DNA of 64,000 bases from assembly GCA_937998355.1 (NCBI GenBank), contig CALLDI010000011.1, forward strand, positions 62,001-126,000, written 5' to 3'. This DNA comes from an uncultured Eggerthella sp. GTDB taxonomy: Bacteria; Actinomycetota; Coriobacteriia; Coriobacteriales; Eggerthellaceae. Every line of letters begins with the position of its first letter. Within the stretch, counting starts at the first letter, position 1. This document shows, piece by piece, positions 26,199-35,062 of the stretch. Position numbers and translations under genes: made by a program. The notes under the pieces are model-generated. The model ran no database searches, was not told the origin of the DNA, and worked only from the letters and a program-made list of their open reading frames with translations.

Positions 26199-27209
26199 AT
26201 GACGGAAAACGCACACGTTGCTGGGCAGCAGCCCATTCTCCCACCGCCAACAGGTTCGCCTTACGGTGCGCCATCGGGGATGCCTCATGGTACTCCTCGT
26301 GCGACCGTGCCGCCCAAGCGCAAGAAGAAGCTGCCCGTATGGGCTATCGTGCTGCTGGCGGTATTCGGTGCGATCCTACTCTTCGCGCTCGGGAGTTGTG
26401 CGCTTTCAGGCGCGAATCCCGTTTCGAAGACGGTGGGCGTGATCGATATCGATGGCACCATCGGGCAGGATGGGGGAGCGAACACTCCTGAAGGCCTGCT
26501 CGCGCAATTGCAATCGGCAGAGAACGATCCGCAGGTGGCAGCTGTGGTCTTGCGCGTCAATTCCGGCGGTGGCGCTGCAGCGGCAGGTGAAGAGATGGCG
26601 CGCTACGTGAAGGATTTCACGAAGCCCATCGTCGTATCGACCGCATCAGGCAACGCATCCGCTGCCTATCTCATCTCATCCCAGGCAGATTACATCTATG
26701 CCAACGAGGCTTCATCGGTAGGTGCGATCGGTACTGCCATGCAGCTGACGGATTATTCGAAGTTGCTCGATCTGTTGGGTATCGATGTGCGTACCATCAC
26801 CTCAGCAGAGAGCAAGGATGCCTCCTACGGACATCGCCCTCTCACGGATGAAGAGATCGAATACTTCCAAGACCAGGTCGATCAGATCAATGAGAACTTC
26901 ATCGAGTCGGTGGCTGATGGTCGTGACCTGTCGATCGAAGAGGTCACGAAGTTGGCTACGGGCATGTCCTTCACGGGCGAAGATGCCGTGAAGAACGGCC
27001 TCATCGACGAGATCGGCACCTACAAGGATGCGTGCGCGAAAGCGGCATCGATGGCGGGCGTCTGGTCTTATCGTGTCGAGTCGCTCGGTTCGAGCGATGT
27101 CGGGTTGGCCGATCTGCTCGCTGCGTTACTCTTGAGCACAGAAGATGCGAGCAGTGCATCGAACACTGAAATACGAGAAGGAGCTTCTGTCAATGGACAG
27201 CTATCCTAA
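26199..27209 (+). CDS. sppA: Signal peptide peptidase SppA, short single-domain form
   Basis: Membrane-bound Ser/Lys protease that degrades cleaved signal peptides. It has 336 residues: a Pro/Gly-rich N-terminus ending in KRKKK, a membrane helix near 46-68, then one crotonase-like S49 domain. The nucleophile is probably the serine in GNASAAYL (about residue 153) and the general base the lysine in SAESKDAS (about 206). VLRVNSGGG, DYIYANEASSVGAIGT and GRPLTDEE-like segments support it. ATG at 26199 with AAGGGA upstream. The 3' end overlaps the metG start by 17 bases. Confidence 0.9.
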   Translation: MTENAHVAGQQPILPPPTGSPYGAPSGMPHGTPRATVPPKRKKKLPVWAIVLLAVFGAILLFALGSCALSGANPVSKTVGVIDIDGTIGQDGGANTPEGLLAQLQSAENDPQVAAVVLRVNSGGGAAAAGEEMARYVKDFTKPIVVSTASGNASAAYLISSQADYIYANEASSVGAIGTAMQLTDYSKLLDLLGIDVRTITSAESKDASYGHRPLTDEEIEYFQDQVDQINENFIESVADGRDLSIEEVTKLATGMSFTGEDAVKNGLIDEIGTYKDACAKAASMAGVWSYRVESLGSSDVGLADLLAALLLSTEDASSASNTEIREGASVNGQLS

Positions 27210-29214
27210 GCGTAATATCGTATGGCCGCGCCGCGCGGTGGTCACCGCAGGCATGCCGTACGGCAACAAGCCGCTCCATTTCGGACACGTGGGCGGCGTC
27301 TTCGTTCCCGCCGATTGCTACGCGCGTTTCTTGCGCGACCGCATCGGGCCTGAGAACGTCTGCTTCGTTTCGGGGACCGACTGCTATGGCTCGCCGATCG
27401 AGGAGGGCTATCGCAAAGAGGTCGAAGCGGGCACGTTCACGGGAACCATCAAAGAATACGTCGAGCGCAATCACGATCTGCAGAAGGCGACGCTCGATAA
27501 GTATGCGATCAGCCTCGACATCTACGAAGGCAGTGGCCTGGGACATGCGGGAGAAGTGCAGCGCACCATCTCGGAAGCGTACGTGAAGCGCCTTCACGAC
27601 CACGGATACCTGCATCTTGAGAGCACGTATCAGTTCTACGACGCACAAGAGGATATGTTCCTGAACGGTCGTCAGGTGGTCGGCCATTGTCCTGTGCAGG
27701 GATGCAAGAGCGAGAAGGCCTATGCCGATGAATGCGACCTGGGTCATCAGTACGACCCGGCTGATCTCATCAACCCCATTTCGTCGGTCTCGGGCACGGT
27801 TCCCGAGATGCGCAAGGTGGAGAACTGGTACTTCGACCTGCCCAGTTTGGCCTATATCGTGAAGGATTACGTGAAGGCAGCAGAAGCGGACGAGCAAGTG
27901 CGCCCGCTCGTGCCGAAGACCATCAAGGAATTCCTCGTTCCGCCCATCGTCTACATCAAGGTGGAACTCTACGATCAGTACGCGGGCATCGCCGACAAGC
28001 TGCCTCCACATGAATATCGCGATGCGGCCAAGGGTAAGCAGAGCTTCGAGATCGAGTTCGAGACCATCTCCGATCGCGATGCCGCACGTAAGGTGCTCAC
28101 CGAGGCGAACATCAGGTTCAGGACGGGCAAAGCGCTCGTGCCGTTCCGCATCTCGGGCAATGCCTCGTGGGGCATCCCGTGTCCCGAGATCGATGGGGTG
28201 AGCGGTCTTACCATCTGGTGCTGGCCCGAGAGCCTTTGGGCACCGCTCTCGTTCACCATGGCGTGCAACGATGAACGCGGCCTGTCGCGCGCGCTCTGGC
28301 GTAAGTTCTGGTGCACGAAGAACGCGCAGATCTATCAGTTCATCGGGCAAGATAACTTGTACTTCTACGGCGTCGCGCAGCCTGCGCTGTTCGCTGCGCT
28401 GCAGGAAGAGAAGCCGGTCGTCGAAGATGCGCCCGAAGGAGAACTGCAGCAGACCAAGCTCATCGCGAACCATCACATTCTGTTCGGTGATAAGAAGGCC
28501 TCGTCCTCTTCGGATGTGAAGCCACCGACGGCTGATGAACTGCTGGAGCATTACACGGTCGAACAGCTGCGTGCTCACTTCTTGGCGCTCGCGCTCGATC
28601 AGAAGTCGGTCGGTTTCAAGCCGAAAGCGTTCGAGACCGATCCCGAGAAGCGGGACGATCCGCGCGTGGCGGACCCGGTGCTAAAGGAAGGCGCGCTGCT
28701 CACCAAGGTGTTCAATCGTCTGGCGCGCAGCTGCTTCTATGAAGCTCAGAAGAACTTCGAAGGATACATGCCGCTCGGTCGTGTCAGCAAAGAGGTGCTG
28801 AAGAAGGTCTATCACGTGATGTGCACCTACGAAGAGACGATGTACAAGGTCGAGCTGCATTCGATCATGTCGCAGATGGACGAATTCATCCGCTATGCCA
28901 ATAAGTATTGGTCGAGCCACATCAAAGAGGCCGAAGAGACGGGTAGCGAAGAGCTTCGTCGTCAGACGCTCGTCGATTCGTTCTATCTGCTGCGTATCGC
29001 CACACTGCTCATGCACCCGGTCGTGCCGCGGGGCACCGAGAAGATCTGCGACTTCATGAACTTCGAGTTCGATGAATTCTTCAGCTGGAATTACGATTTC
29101 GACAGCATGGAGGAGCTGTGCAGCGCAGGCGAACTCGAAGCGCAGCGTCATCGTGTACGTGATCTGCCGCCTCGCACGGACTTCTTCAGCTTCCATCCTT
29201 CGCAGAAGAAATAG
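27193..29214 (+). CDS. metG: Methionyl-tRNA synthetase, divergent form
   Basis: Charges tRNA-Met. It has 674 residues. The class I HIGH box appears as HFGH in GNKPLHFGHVGG (about residues 28-37). A zinc knuckle follows near 165-185 (CPVQGC and CDLGH), then NWYFDLPSL, a WGIPCP motif and the anticodon-binding helix bundle after about 500. The KMSKS position reads KKASSSSD (about 434-441), so the usual lysine pair is altered. An inserted alpha/beta piece lies at about 275-320. ATG at 27193 with GAAGGAG upstream. MetG is the closest named family, but the sequence is clearly atypical. Confidence 0.82.
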   Translation: MDSYPKRNIVWPRRAVVTAGMPYGNKPLHFGHVGGVFVPADCYARFLRDRIGPENVCFVSGTDCYGSPIEEGYRKEVEAGTFTGTIKEYVERNHDLQKATLDKYAISLDIYEGSGLGHAGEVQRTISEAYVKRLHDHGYLHLESTYQFYDAQEDMFLNGRQVVGHCPVQGCKSEKAYADECDLGHQYDPADLINPISSVSGTVPEMRKVENWYFDLPSLAYIVKDYVKAAEADEQVRPLVPKTIKEFLVPPIVYIKVELYDQYAGIADKLPPHEYRDAAKGKQSFEIEFETISDRDAARKVLTEANIRFRTGKALVPFRISGNASWGIPCPEIDGVSGLTIWCWPESLWAPLSFTMACNDERGLSRALWRKFWCTKNAQIYQFIGQDNLYFYGVAQPALFAALQEEKPVVEDAPEGELQQTKLIANHHILFGDKKASSSSDVKPPTADELLEHYTVEQLRAHFLALALDQKSVGFKPKAFETDPEKRDDPRVADPVLKEGALLTKVFNRLARSCFYEAQKNFEGYMPLGRVSKEVLKKVYHVMCTYEETMYKVELHSIMSQMDEFIRYANKYWSSHIKEAEETGSEELRRQTLVDSFYLLRIATLLMHPVVPRGTEKICDFMNFEFDEFFSWNYDFDSMEELCSAGELEAQRHRVRDLPPRTDFFSFHPSQKK

Positions 29215-29369
29215 CGCTCCTCGTTCGCGTTCGCATCGCCGCATTCGTGTGCGGTCGAGATGCGGCAGGAGAGGGTCGAGCGGCGAGGGTGATCGACGCG
29301 CGTTGCGTCAACGAGAGGCGTGTACGGTGTCGTCTGTGGAGGCGATGTGCTGCTCGCAGAACTTCATCG

Positions 29370-29397
29370 TTGCACGCGTGAATGATTGTGCTACTAT
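29370..29397 (+). promoter_or_regulatory. Candidate rpmE promoter
   Basis: TTGCAC at 29370-29375 and TACTAT at 29392-29397 (spacer 16), about 55 bases before the L31 gene. The 238-base gap after metG (29215-29452) otherwise holds two small hairpins, CCGCA/TGCGG and GACGC/GCGTC, without T-runs. I see no gene in it. Confidence 0.45.
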
Positions 29398-29452
29398 AGC
29401 AAGGCTAATCTTCGCTTTGGTCGGAAACCAAGGCATCAAAAAGGAGACCAAC

Positions 29453-29971
29453 ATGAAAAAAGACATCCATCCCGATTATGTGGATTGCACTGTAACGTGC
29501 ACCTGTGGAAACACCTTCCAGACGCGTTCCACCAAGCCGGAACTTCGCGTCGATATCTGCAACGCATGCCATCCGTTCTTCACGGGCACCCAGAAGCTCA
29601 TCGACTCCGGCGGACGTGTTCAGCGCTTCGCTAACAAGTTCGGTACCGCTACCGAGACCGTCGCTGCTCGCGAGGCTGCTAAGAAGGCAGAGCGTGCTGC
29701 TGCTGTCGAGGCTGCTGAAGCAGCTAAGAAGGCAGAGCGCGAGGCTAAGGCTGCTGCTAAGGCAGAGCGTGCTGCTGAATATGCCAAGAAGGCTGAAGCA
29801 GAGGCTGCAAAGAAGGCTAAGGAAGACGCCGAGAAGGCTGACACTGAAGCTGCTGTCGAAGAAGCTGACGAAGCTGCTAAGGAAGCGACCGAGGAAGCTG
29901 CCGTTGAAGAAGCCATCGAGGCTAACGAGGCTGCTGCTGAAGAGGCTCCCGCAGAGGAGAGCGCTGAATAA
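29453..29971 (+). CDS. rpmE: Ribosomal protein bL31 with long Ala/Lys/Glu C-terminal tail
   Basis: Large-subunit ribosomal protein. Residues 1-66 are a normal bL31 of the cysteine-containing (zinc-binding) type: MKKDIHPDYVDCTVTC, then CTCGNTF, CNACHPFFTG and GGRVQRFANKFG. From about residue 67 to 172 the protein continues as a highly charged Ala/Lys/Glu tail that should be helical and ends strongly acidic, so it is more than twice the usual 70-90 residues. The ATG follows AAAAGGAG. The long open frame upstream of it is not coding. A strong terminator follows. Confidence 0.92.
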   Translation: MKKDIHPDYVDCTVTCTCGNTFQTRSTKPELRVDICNACHPFFTGTQKLIDSGGRVQRFANKFGTATETVAAREAAKKAERAAAVEAAEAAKKAEREAKAAAKAERAAEYAKKAEAEAAKKAKEDAEKADTEAAVEEADEAAKEATEEAAVEEAIEANEAAAEEAPAEESAE

Positions 29972-30056
29972 CTCAGTGCCGATCCGCTGGATGCGAAACC
30001 AGCGGGTATCACTACAAGAATATCCTTACGATCTAACATCTTTCGTAAGAGGAGTG

Positions 30057-30088
30057 AAAAGAAAGAGGGCTTCGGCCCTCTTTCTTTT
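30057..30088. terminator. Strong bidirectional terminator between rpmE and the nitroreductase gene
   Basis: A perfect 14-bp stem, AAAAGAAAGAGGGC with GCCCTCTTTCTTTT, closes on a TTCG tetraloop (30071-30074). The A-rich and T-rich flanks give U-tracts on both strands, so it serves both convergent genes. Confidence 0.93.
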
Positions 30089-30092
30089 GCTG

Positions 30093-30671
30093 TTAGAACA
30101 TGATGTCTTCAAGGCGACGCTTGGGCACGAAATGTACCTGATTCTCGTCGCGATAATAGGTGGTGTCATCACCCTCTGCATCAACGAGACGAATGTCTTC
30201 GATCGGGCGGCCGAGCGCGAGCACGAGAACCGGTTCGAGGTCGTCGGGCATATTGAGTATCTCTTTGACTCGCTTATGGTCGAACGTCAAGATGATGCAT
30301 CCGCCGAAGCCCTCTTCGGTAGAGGCGAGCATGATGGTCTGCGCGGCGATGCCGGCATCGAAGCGCCAGAGCTGGCCTTTGAGCACCTTCGAATCGACTG
30401 CCATGACGATGTATCCCGTAGGGCGCTCGCCCTCTTCGGGTTCATCCCAATCGGGAAGCGAAGCTGCCCAGGAAAGCGTTTCGAAGATGCGTGCGCACTG
30501 ATCGCTGTCAGTTACGATGCGATACCTGAGGGGCTGCTTGTTCGCGGCGCTGGCAGTGACGCGGGCATTGTCGATCCATTGCGTCATGAGGGTCTCGGTC
30601 ACGGGGTAGCTTTCGCGGAAACGACGGAAGCTGCGAGTGGTGCGGGATAAGTGTTCGATGAAGCGAGGCAC
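30093..30671 (-). CDS. Nitroreductase-family FMN oxidoreductase
   Basis: A 192-residue protein of the NAD(P)H/FMN nitroreductase family. Typical pieces are SRTTRSFRRF near the N-terminus, NARVTASAANKQPLRY, the DAGIAAQTIMLAST helix and GFGGCIIL. These make up the FMN site of this small homodimeric group. GTG start at 30671 with AAAGGA about seven bases upstream; a nearby ATG is out of frame. Physiological substrate unknown. It is divergent from a flavin reductase-rubredoxin gene, so the two may form a shared redox or stress response unit. Confidence 0.88.
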   Translation of the reverse strand: MPRFIEHLSRTTRSFRRFRESYPVTETLMTQWIDNARVTASAANKQPLRYRIVTDSDQCARIFETLSWAASLPDWDEPEEGERPTGYIVMAVDSKVLKGQLWRFDAGIAAQTIMLASTEEGFGGCIILTFDHKRVKEILNMPDDLEPVLVLALGRPIEDIRLVDAEGDDTTYYRDENQVHFVPKRRLEDIMF

Positions 30672-30695
30672 GGAACATCCTTTCAGAGAAGAATC

Positions 30696-30727
30696 CTTAT
30701 TCGCGTGAACGAATCAATAAGATTATA
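30696..30727 (-). promoter_or_regulatory. Nitroreductase promoter region with inverted repeat
   Basis: TATAAT (minus strand) occupies 30722-30727. Between it and the gene lies an inverted repeat: CTTATTCG (30696-30703) against CGAATcAATAAG (30710-30721), one unpaired base. A second pair, AAGATT and AATCTT, flanks the -10. This could be a repressor operator; no regulator gene is adjacent. Confidence 0.4.
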
Positions 30728-30816
30728 CGCGCGAATCTTACGGTTGGCTTACGAGGATGCTCTTGAAACGTAGAGTTCTGCCACAATAGGAGAAGAACGA
30801 TCTTTAAGGGGGAGAC

Positions 30817-31530
30817 ATGGTCGACAAGAAAGCATTTCGCAGCCTCTCATACGGGCTCTATATCGTTTCATCCATGAAAGACGGCAAACCTGTGGGATGC
30901 GTTGTCAATACGTTCGCGCAGGTCACCTCCGATCCTCCGCAGGTGAGCATCGCCATCAATAAGGACAACTTCACCACGCAAGGTATCCTCGAGACGGGTG
31001 CGTTCGAGGTGACCGTGGTGCATAAGGAAGCCGCGCCCGAACTCATCGGCACGTTCGGTTTCCACACCAGCAAGGACACCGACAAGTTCGCAGATTTCGC
31101 TGCGAGCACTTCTTCGCAGGACATCCCGTATGTCACCGAGCATGTATGCGCGCATTTCTCCGTGAAGGTCAACCAGCAGCTCGATCTCGGTACGCATATC
31201 TTCTTCGTGGGCGATGTGATCGAGGCTGAAGCGGTGGATTCGACGGAGCCGATGACGTATGCGTATTATCACGAAGTGAAAGGCGGTCGTACGCCGAAGA
31301 ACGCTTCGAGCTTCTCAAGCGAGGAACTCGAAGCTGAAGGGAAGAAGATAAGGGAGGAAGTCGTGGAAGACCTGACTGCAGAGGGTGTGAAGAAGACGCG
31401 CATCGGTTGGCGCTGTCAGCTGTGCGGTTATATCGAATACGTTGACGAGTTGCCCGAAGATTTCGTGTGCCCGGTGTGCGGTGCGACGCGTGAATTCTTC
31501 GAGCGCATCGAAGTGGAGATCGACGAATAA
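30817..31530 (+). CDS. Flavin reductase-rubredoxin fusion (high-molecular-weight rubredoxin type)
   Basis: A 237-residue fusion. Residues 1-160 form the FMN-binding split-barrel flavin reductase domain (GLYIVSS, KPVGCVVNTFAQVTS, PPQVSIAINKDN). A charged linker leads to a compact rubredoxin domain near 193-237, with its iron ligands in WRCQLCGY and FVCPVCGA. Such proteins pass electrons from NAD(P)H to flavodiiron or rubrerythrin partners that detoxify oxygen, NO or peroxide. No such partner is next to it. The ATG follows GGGGGAG. It is divergent from the nitroreductase gene. Confidence 0.92.
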   Translation: MVDKKAFRSLSYGLYIVSSMKDGKPVGCVVNTFAQVTSDPPQVSIAINKDNFTTQGILETGAFEVTVVHKEAAPELIGTFGFHTSKDTDKFADFAASTSSQDIPYVTEHVCAHFSVKVNQQLDLGTHIFFVGDVIEAEAVDSTEPMTYAYYHEVKGGRTPKNASSFSSEELEAEGKKIREEVVEDLTAEGVKKTRIGWRCQLCGYIEYVDELPEDFVCPVCGATREFFERIEVEIDE

Positions 31531-31555
31531 GATCTTCGAAATATGTTTCTTCACC

Positions 31556-31588
31556 GAGGCGGCTTTTCGTAGGCCGCCTCTCTCATTT
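31556..31588 (+). terminator. Terminator after the flavin reductase-rubredoxin gene
   Basis: GAGGCGGC (31556-31563) pairs with GCCGCCTC (31573-31580) over a 9-base loop, followed by TCTCATTT. The T-tract is imperfect but the stem is strong. Confidence 0.75.
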
Positions 31589-31629
31589 ATGATGAGGGAA
31601 CGCTAATCCCGATTCCGAGGTCCTGCATC

Positions 31630-32310
31630 ATGAATGTCGAACTGCTCCAGTATCCTGAAGATCCCGAGCGCGCCGTCGCGACGGCCGCACGCCTTTGCTA
31701 TGCTCCCGTGGGCGCGAAAGAGCTCATGGAGACCATGCCTCCCGAGCGCGTGAAGAGCGTGCTCTCCACCATCATGAAGTCGGGCCACTTCTCGACGCTC
31801 GAACACGTCAGCTACACCTTCGCGGTGGATGGCGTGTCGCGCGCGCTCACGCATCAGCTCGTGCGTCATCGCCTGGCGAGCTTCAATCAGCAGTCTCAGC
31901 GCTACGTGAAGTTCACTGAAGGTGTCGGCATCGTCAAGCCGGATACGGTCGCGGAGAACGCCGAGATGAACGAAGTATTCGACAAGGCGGTCGATACGAT
32001 CCTGTCCGCGTACGAGACCATGCTCGAAGCAGGCATCCCTGCTGAAGATGCGCGCTACATCCTGCCGAACGCCGCAGAGAGCAAGATCGTCATCACGATG
32101 AACATTCGCGAACTGTTGCATTTCTTCGAACTGCGTTGCTGTAATCGTGCTCAGTGGGAGATTCGCGAGCTCGCGCATCGCATGTTGGAGCTCGTTCGTC
32201 CAACGGCTCCGTACATCTTCATGGACGCCGGCGCAGGTTGCGTGCGCGGTGCTTGCCCGGAAGGCAAGATGACCTGCGGCGATCCCTATCCACGTGTCGT
32301 GCGCGATTAG
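31630..32310 (+). CDS. thyX: FAD-dependent thymidylate synthase ThyX
   Basis: Makes dTMP from dUMP using methylene-tetrahydrofolate and reduced FAD. It has 226 residues. The ThyX signature RHRLASFNQQSQRY is at about residues 78-91, and SGHFSTLEHVSYTFAV and the NIRELLHFFELR segment with the C-terminal RCCNRAQWEIRELA helix are present. No thyA is in the window, though tmk lies in the mdh operon further on. Preceded by the terminator at 31556, so it is probably a separate unit; a possible -10 TATGAT is at 31588-31593. Confidence 0.95.
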   Translation: MNVELLQYPEDPERAVATAARLCYAPVGAKELMETMPPERVKSVLSTIMKSGHFSTLEHVSYTFAVDGVSRALTHQLVRHRLASFNQQSQRYVKFTEGVGIVKPDTVAENAEMNEVFDKAVDTILSAYETMLEAGIPAEDARYILPNAAESKIVITMNIRELLHFFELRCCNRAQWEIRELAHRMLELVRPTAPYIFMDAGAGCVRGACPEGKMTCGDPYPRVVRD

Positions 32311-32474
32311 CGACTTCGATCACGTCCCTCCCAAGCGTTCGGGGTAATTGCGCGAAAGAATTGAACTTCGCGGGCTGATTCTAGGCAGAGCAATCCGTTT
32401 CGTGTATCCTTACGAATCGTACTTGCGCCCTATGCGGCAGGCGCTGCGCAGAGCGCGAGTCATCCCCACGCACG

Positions 32475-32480
32475 TAAAAT
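32475..32480 (+). promoter_or_regulatory. Candidate -10 of topA
   Basis: TAAAAT, five of six matches, 19 bases before the topA GTG start. No convincing -35. The rest of the 188-base gap 32311-32498 shows no clear terminator for thyX or other structure. Confidence 0.3.
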
Positions 32481-32498
32481 CTAGGGAAGGGGCTTCGT

Positions 32499-34994
32499 GT
32501 GAAACTGGTCGTAACTGAGAAGAACATCGCGGCGCAGAAGATCGCTGAGCTGCTCGGCGTTGGAAAGCCGACAGCGGATAAGGTGTATTCGACACCCGTC
32601 TATCGTTTCGAGCGTGACGGCGAGGAATGGATCACCATCGGTCTGCGAGGACATATTCTCGAGCCGAACTTCGTGCCCGCGCTCACTTATAAGAAACGTG
32701 GTGGCTGGATCGGGGTCGATGCCAATGGTGAGATGATCCCTGCTGACCTGCCTGCTGAACTACCTAAACCACCATTCAAGAAGAAGAAACCATTCGTTCC
32801 TGATGGGGTCGAGCTCAACGCATGGAAGATGGATGCGCTTCCGTATCTCATCTATGCGCCTATCGAGAAGCTCCCGAAGGAAAAGGACATCATCCGTTCG
32901 CTGAAGAACCTGGCGAAGAAGGCCGACTCGATCGTGATCGCGACGGACTTCGATCGCGAAGGTGAACTGATCGGCTCGGATGCGCTCATGTGCATCCGTG
33001 AAGTGAACGATACCGCACCGGTCAGTCGTGCGCGCTATTCCGCGATCACCAAAGAAGAGATCACGCGCGCGTTCACCAACTTGGTCGAGCTCGATGTCGA
33101 TCTGGCGCAGGCGGGTGCGTCGCGCCAGGATATCGACCTGATCTGGGGCGCGGTGCTGACGCGCTATCTCACGCTCGTGAAGTTCGCGGGATACGGTAAC
33201 GTGCGTTCTTCGGGCCGCGTGCAGACGCCGACGCTGGCGCTCATCGTGGCGCGCGAACGCGAACGCATGGCGTTCGTTCCCGAAGATTATTGGGTCATCA
33301 AGGGCGATTTCCGCGACGCGGATCTCGAGTTCGTTGCGAATCATGCCACGGCACGCTTCAAGGTGGAAGCCGAAGCTGATCAGGCGATGGAGCACGTGAT
33401 CGGCGCTACTAGCGCACGGGTCGCCTCCATCGAGAAGAAACAGCGCAAGCAGGCTGCTCCCGCGCCGTTCAATACGACATCGCTCATGGCCGCGGCCAGC
33501 GCCGAGGGCATAACGCCGGCGCGCACCATGCGCTTGGCTGAGAGCCTCTACATGGATGGCTATATCTCGTATCCTCGCGTCGACAACACGGTCTATCCGT
33601 CCTCGCTCGATCTGCGCGGCATCGTGAAGCGCATCGGCGAGAACCCTGCGTATCGTCCGTTCGCGCAGGATTTGTTGAAGCAGGACAAGCTGGTCGCGAC
33701 CCGCGGCAAGACCGAGACGACCGACCATCCGCCTATCCATCCGACCAATCTGGCGACACCGGACGACCTGCCGCCTGCGGAATACAAGCTTTACAACCTG
33801 ATCGCACGCCGCTTCATGGCGACGCTTTCCGAGCCCGCGGTCATCGAGGGTACGAAGGTCACGCTCGACGTGAACGGCGAGCCGTTCGCAGCGAAGGGTG
33901 ACGTGCTGGTCAAGCCTGGCTTCCGTGCGATCTACCCCTACGGTCTCAAGAAGGATGAGCAGCTGCCTGCGCTCGAAGAGGGGCAGACGATCGATTTCTT
34001 GGGCGCCACCAAGACGCACAAGCAGACCGAGCCGCCCGCGCGCTATTCGCAGGGCAAGCTCATTCAGGAGATGGAGAAGCTCGGTCTTGGCACCAAGTCG
34101 ACCCGCCACTCCATCATCGAGCGCCTCTACACGGTGAAGTACGTGCAGAACGACCCGATCGAGCCCTCGCAGCTCGGCATCGCGGTCATCGATGCGCTCG
34201 ACAAGTTCGCGCCACACATCACCTCATCGGACATGACGGCGAATTTGGAAGAGGAGATGTCCTCGATCGCAGCGGGCGACAGCCAGAAGGTCGAAGTCGT
34301 ACGTCACTCGCGCGACCTGCTCTCCCAAGAGCTCGAGAATCTGCTGCCCCATCAGGAAGAGATCTCCGACGCGCTGGCTGATGCGGTAGCGGCGGATGCG
34401 TATGTCGGCCCCTGCCCGAAGTGCGGCAAGGATCTGCAGCTGCGCACCTCGCAGAAGACGCGTTCGATGTTCATCGGATGCGCGGGTTGGCCCGATTGCG
34501 ATGTCACCTATCCGCTGCCGAAGGGCAAGATCGAGGCGCTCGAAGAGAAGTGCCCGACTTGCGGCATGCCTCAGATCAAAGTGACGGCGTTCCGCTCGAA
34601 GCCCCGTACGCTGTGCATCGATCCTGAATGCGAGACGAACAAAGAGCCCGATCTGGAAGTGGGCACGTGTCCGACGTGCGCTGAAAAGGGCCTCACCAAG
34701 AAGCTGATCGCGCATAAGAATCCGCGCACTCTGAAGCGCTTCATTCGCTGCGAGAACTACGACGAATGCCAGACGGGCTATCCGTTGCCGCAATATGGCG
34801 CGCTCACGGCGACCGAAGAGACGTGCGAGGACTGCGGCGCGCCCATGGTCATCGTCACCACCGCGCGCGGTCCTTGGAAGCTCTGCCCGAATTTCAGCTG
34901 TCCCTCGAAAGAGAAGAAGGCCACGAAGGGCAAGGGTAAAGCTGCAGGTAAGAAGACGAGTACGAGCAAGAAGAAAGCTGCTGCTAAGAAATAG
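32499..34994 (+). CDS. topA: Type IA DNA topoisomerase I, archaeal-like, with four zinc ribbons
   Basis: Relaxes negative supercoils. It has 831 residues. The TOPRIM domain starts VVTEKNIAAQKIAELLG and carries ATDFDREGELIG. Segments such as RARYSAITKEEI and IDLIWGAVLTRYLTLV resemble archaeal topoisomerase I more than the usual bacterial one. The catalytic tyrosine is in GYISYPRVDN (about residue 356). Four C-terminal zinc ribbons follow, each with two CxxC-like pairs (beginning CPKCGKD, CPTCGMP, CPTCAEK and CEDCGAP), then a Lys-rich tail. GTG start with AAGGGG eight bases upstream. Confidence 0.93.
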   Translation: MKLVVTEKNIAAQKIAELLGVGKPTADKVYSTPVYRFERDGEEWITIGLRGHILEPNFVPALTYKKRGGWIGVDANGEMIPADLPAELPKPPFKKKKPFVPDGVELNAWKMDALPYLIYAPIEKLPKEKDIIRSLKNLAKKADSIVIATDFDREGELIGSDALMCIREVNDTAPVSRARYSAITKEEITRAFTNLVELDVDLAQAGASRQDIDLIWGAVLTRYLTLVKFAGYGNVRSSGRVQTPTLALIVARERERMAFVPEDYWVIKGDFRDADLEFVANHATARFKVEAEADQAMEHVIGATSARVASIEKKQRKQAAPAPFNTTSLMAAASAEGITPARTMRLAESLYMDGYISYPRVDNTVYPSSLDLRGIVKRIGENPAYRPFAQDLLKQDKLVATRGKTETTDHPPIHPTNLATPDDLPPAEYKLYNLIARRFMATLSEPAVIEGTKVTLDVNGEPFAAKGDVLVKPGFRAIYPYGLKKDEQLPALEEGQTIDFLGATKTHKQTEPPARYSQGKLIQEMEKLGLGTKSTRHSIIERLYTVKYVQNDPIEPSQLGIAVIDALDKFAPHITSSDMTANLEEEMSSIAAGDSQKVEVVRHSRDLLSQELENLLPHQEEISDALADAVAADAYVGPCPKCGKDLQLRTSQKTRSMFIGCAGWPDCDVTYPLPKGKIEALEEKCPTCGMPQIKVTAFRSKPRTLCIDPECETNKEPDLEVGTCPTCAEKGLTKKLIAHKNPRTLKRFIRCENYDECQTGYPLPQYGALTATEETCEDCGAPMVIVTTARGPWKLCPNFSCPSKEKKATKGKGKAAGKKTSTSKKKAAAKK

Positions 34995-35062
34995 CGGCGC
35001 TCTTCGTGTGAGCGTTCGTCGCTTTGCTCTCACATTTCCCGATCGAATATGACTCGAAAAAT

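Noticed and set aside
24272..26236. Minus-strand open frame of 654 codons opposite rho
   Set aside because: Shadow of the rho coding strand; low-complexity composition and no ribosome site or domain.
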